Notes under the pieces: generated by a model
Seen by the model: the letters and a program-made list of their open reading frames with translations, nothing else
Told to the model about the DNA's origin: nothing
The model's database searches: none
Source of the DNA: Candidatus Ruthturnera sp.
GTDB taxonomy: Bacteria > Pseudomonadota > Gammaproteobacteria > PS1 > Pseudothioglobaceae
NCBI GenBank assembly: GCA_030599095.1
Contig: JAUVOQ010000006.1
Coordinates: forward strand, 1-47,780
Reading direction: 5' to 3'
DNA: 47,780 bases
Part shown: piece by piece, positions 47,763 through 47,780 of the stretch
How the letters are laid out: every line of letters starts with the position of its first letter
Numbering within the stretch: the stretch's first letter is position 1
Program-made: the position numbers and the translations under genes

Positions 47763-47780
47763 TCGTCGGCAACGGCCCAA
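47738..47780 (+). CDS. Start of a possible glycosyltransferase (partial, cut by window end)
   Basis: ATG 47738 opens a frame in a different register from neuA and runs off the window: Met-Gln-Asn-Asn-Gln-Ser, then ILIVGNGP. An N-terminal beta strand followed by GNGP(S) is typical of GT42 alpha-2,3-sialyltransferases (IIAGNGPSL in Campylobacter Cst proteins). The position after a CMP-sugar synthetase fits, but only 14 residues are visible. Confidence 0.45.
   Translation, partial: MQNNQSILIVGNGP

Overview
The window reads as chromosomal DNA of an AT-rich gammaproteobacterium. Protein style and gene order (LptD/SurA, LpxA/LpxD/FabZ, HflKC-HisZ-PurA-Rnr, a RuBisCO-type CbbY phosphatase) suggest the sulfur-oxidising SUP05/Thioglobus/bivalve-symbiont lineage. 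That placement is inference; no 16S rRNA or sulfur-oxidation gene lies in the window. I saw no tRNA, rRNA, CRISPR array or intact mobile element.

Layout. 1-662 holds the possible end of an unknown gene and a decayed IS3-family transposase. 663-3402 carries dksA divergent from cbbY-ilvA. 3691-15405 is a long minus-strand block read in the order DUF971-rseP-bamA-lpxD-fabZ-lpxA-murJ-yggX-gmk-rpoH-groES-groEL (envelope biogenesis, then heat shock), closed by a bidirectional terminator. 15495-19217 has dapF convergent on the compact pdxA-rsmA-apaG-apaH operon. 19412-24011 is a two-gene RND efflux system without an outer-membrane partner. 24104-25925 is ybeD-lipB-lipA (lipoate synthesis and transfer). 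25988-28859 is an AAA ATPase / VWA-metalloprotein / rhodanese cluster with an NnrS-like fragment inside it. 28825-35141 is a glyoxylate-shunt locus, aceA-aceK-(broken rraA)-glcB, with a divergent IclR regulator and a palindrome over the likely aceA -10 box. 35143-39010 is lptD-surA-rlmB. 39162-45635 is hflK-hflC-hisZ-purA-rnr. 45714-47780 holds nhaA, a CMP-sialic-acid-type synthetase and the first codons of a likely glycosyltransferase, probably the edge of a cell-surface island.

How the genes work together. Isocitrate lyase, malate synthase G and the isocitrate dehydrogenase kinase/phosphatase form a full glyoxylate bypass under one probable regulator. RseP, BamA, LptD, SurA, LpxA, LpxD and FabZ build the outer membrane. 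RpoH sits directly upstream of groESL.

The most interesting signals are gene relics not obvious as long ORFs: an IS3 transposase in several frames, an internally deleted rraA that keeps its operon overlaps, and an NnrS N-terminal fragment coupled by ATGA to the VWA gene. Others are in-frame tandem repeats in surface loops of BamA and LptD, a HisZ lacking its C-terminal part, and a putative sialylation locus at the right edge. I found no clearly new multi-gene system. The least understood functional unit is the AAA/VWA-metalloprotein pair.
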